The notes beneath the pieces were generated by a model. That model had not been told where the DNA came from. It worked only from the letters and a program-made list of their open reading frames with translations, and did no database searches. The position numbers and the translations under genes are program-made. A stretch of 27,049 nt of DNA from Chara braunii (taxonomy: Eukaryota > Streptophyta > Charophyceae > Charales > Characeae): positions 1,546,059-1,573,107 of the forward strand of contig BFEA01000133.1 in the NCBI GenBank assembly GCA_003427395.1. The letters are read 5' to 3'. Shown here piece by piece: positions 25,930 to 27,049 of the stretch (position 1 is its first letter; each line of letters begins with the position of its first letter).

Positions 25930-26990
25930 GCTCTACATTGATGTTGTTCCCTCAAACAAAACCCGAACTCCTCATACCCGTTTTCCACAAATAGAGCTCC
26001 CCCTCGCTAACACTCTTTTTTCCCCCACTCCACCAATTTCATTGTTGGCGCTGAAAATGCAAGCAGCAACACATTCCATCTGGAGAAGAGCTTCCCATGG
26101 CATGATAGTACAATACACTGCCACGTAGGCAAACTTGTCGTCGGACATTGAAAACCCCCCTGCGGTCCACCTCCTATCACCAAACAAGTCTCTCACACAC
26201 ATTGCATAGGAAAAGGACAACATGCCAACATCATCCCCAACACTTTAAGCACGAAAAGCAGACTGTTCTACCATCTGGAAAGCCTCCACATCACACGTTC
26301 GCCTGCCTCCTGTGCCAGGTCAGCACACCTGTCGTCAGAAAGACATGAACCTCCCTCTGGAACTGGCGGCACAAAATTCCGCAAGTCGCACGTAGTGTGG
26401 TAGAACATTTGGACCACACAACTGACTGACACGTGGCGCAATGGAAACAACACGCTCTGAAGTGCATTCGTGAAAAACACTGCCACGTCACACATTCGAT
26501 GTGCGATCCGGTACTAAACTGACATGTGGCACAAAGCCTTCATCAAGGACATGTGGGACACAGTTCAGAACACCGCCGTCTGACCGTCACCTACAGTCGT
26601 ATGTTGCCATGGAGATAACCGCGTCCCATGAGTGGCAGATCGAGGAACGTGTAATAGAAGGCCCCCATTTGCAGCCTCTTCTCGTGCTTGGTCACCAGAT
26701 TGGCGATGAAGTTGATGATGATGTCACCGACAATGTCCACCTCCAGATGGGCCCAGTCATCAGGGACCGCATCCCCTATCTTCTTCACCCATATGAGGAC
26801 ATGCAATAACAGGTGCTTGTTGTGGCCGAGAGCGACGTCCAGATCCACGGCGGCGTGTGATCTTCGGACCGAATGCTGAAAGGTCATGGTGGAAATAGCC
26901 GTCTCGTTCCCCTCGCTGCTCCCAGCAGATTACCACCTCCCCTCGCACGATCTCCCTCCATGCCAACTCGACCACCATAGACCCATAGCT
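25930..26990. other. Right-flank sequence, no gene recognised
   Basis: No domain is recognisable. Three minus-strand open frames (26591-26887, 26268-26495, 25972-26223) have protein-like composition but no start-to-stop logic or shared frame; on the plus strand 26501-26809 is also open. It could be a decayed minus-strand gene or exons of a transposon. ACGTGGC-type words recur at 26427, 26481, 26521 and 26547. Confidence 0.4.
26591..26887 (-). CDS. Hypothetical minus-strand reading frame
   Basis: A 98-codon frame with a hydrophobic, protein-like stretch (HNKHLLLHVLIWVKKIGDAV, LEVDIVGDIIINFIANLVTK). No family recognised. The plus strand is open over part of the same stretch, so coding status is uncertain. 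Neighbouring minus-strand frames downstream could be further pieces of the same decayed gene. Confidence 0.22.
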   Translation of the reverse strand: MTFQHSVRRSHAAVDLDVALGHNKHLLLHVLIWVKKIGDAVPDDWAHLEVDIVGDIIINFIANLVTKHEKRLQMGAFYYTFLDLPLMGRGYLHGNIRL

Positions 26991-26991
26991 G

Positions 26992-26993
<2 letters not shown>

Positions 26994-27049
<56 letters not shown>
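26994..27049. repeat. (CT)n microsatellite at the window end
   Basis: Pure CT repeats run to the last base. With the (GA)n at the left end, both ends of the window lie in the same class of microsatellite, in opposite orientation. Confidence 0.97.

Overview
The window is repeat-dense eukaryotic nuclear DNA. I find no intact host gene, no rRNA or tRNA, and no bacterial features. What can be recognised is mobile DNA: a decayed Ty3/gypsy LTR retrotransposon, a PIF/Harbinger DNA transposase, a small inverted-repeat element, a Penelope-like retroelement (PLE) with an N-terminal GIY-YIG endonuclease, and a non-coding poly(A) retroposon family nested in the larger elements. (GA/CT)n, (CAT/ATG)n and (TG)n microsatellites are abundant, and both window ends lie in (GA/CT)n runs. 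The element set fits a green-lineage genome, possibly a streptophyte alga, but the organism is inferred, not shown.

Layout. Positions 61-13523 look like one old Ty3/gypsy element. A diverged LTR 3' part ends at 1403, followed by an initiator-Met tRNA primer-binding site (1404-1416), a broken gag with a CCHC knuckle (1563-2666), a retropepsin region (2667-4163) and the first ~58 codons of the reverse-transcriptase (RT) region (4205-4378). The rest of RT and RNase H is absent; 4379 to ~7829 holds non-coding repeats, including copies of the poly(A) retroposon family. The frame resumes with integrase (7830-8861) and then three unrecognised reading frames (8836-~10870) where an env or accessory gene could lie. 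A putative 3' LTR (~10999-13523) has a TATA box, a (CT)n tract with a 131-base assembly gap, and an open frame whose product resembles one in the 5' LTR.

A decayed PIF/Harbinger transposase follows (~14076-15012), then a MITE-like element (15544-15746).

From 15879 to 25799 lies the most interesting element: a partial copy (15879-17075) joined head-to-tail to a long copy (17076-25799), giving ~1.2 kb pseudo-LTRs. The long copy encodes, in order, a CCHC knuckle, a coiled coil, a GIY-YIG endonuclease, a CxC motif and a reverse transcriptase. That EN-CxC-RT order is the hallmark of the permuted Chlamys/Naiad-type Penelope-like elements. The copy is dead: it has several stops and frameshifts, a 424-bp tandem duplication and a lost catalytic Asp. 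Its outer edges abut (CT)n and (CA/TG)n, and its downstream pseudo-LTR is split by a 2.6-kb minus-strand poly(A) retroposon with target-site duplications.

The last kilobase (25930-26990) has weak, unrecognised minus-strand open frames and ends in (CT)n.
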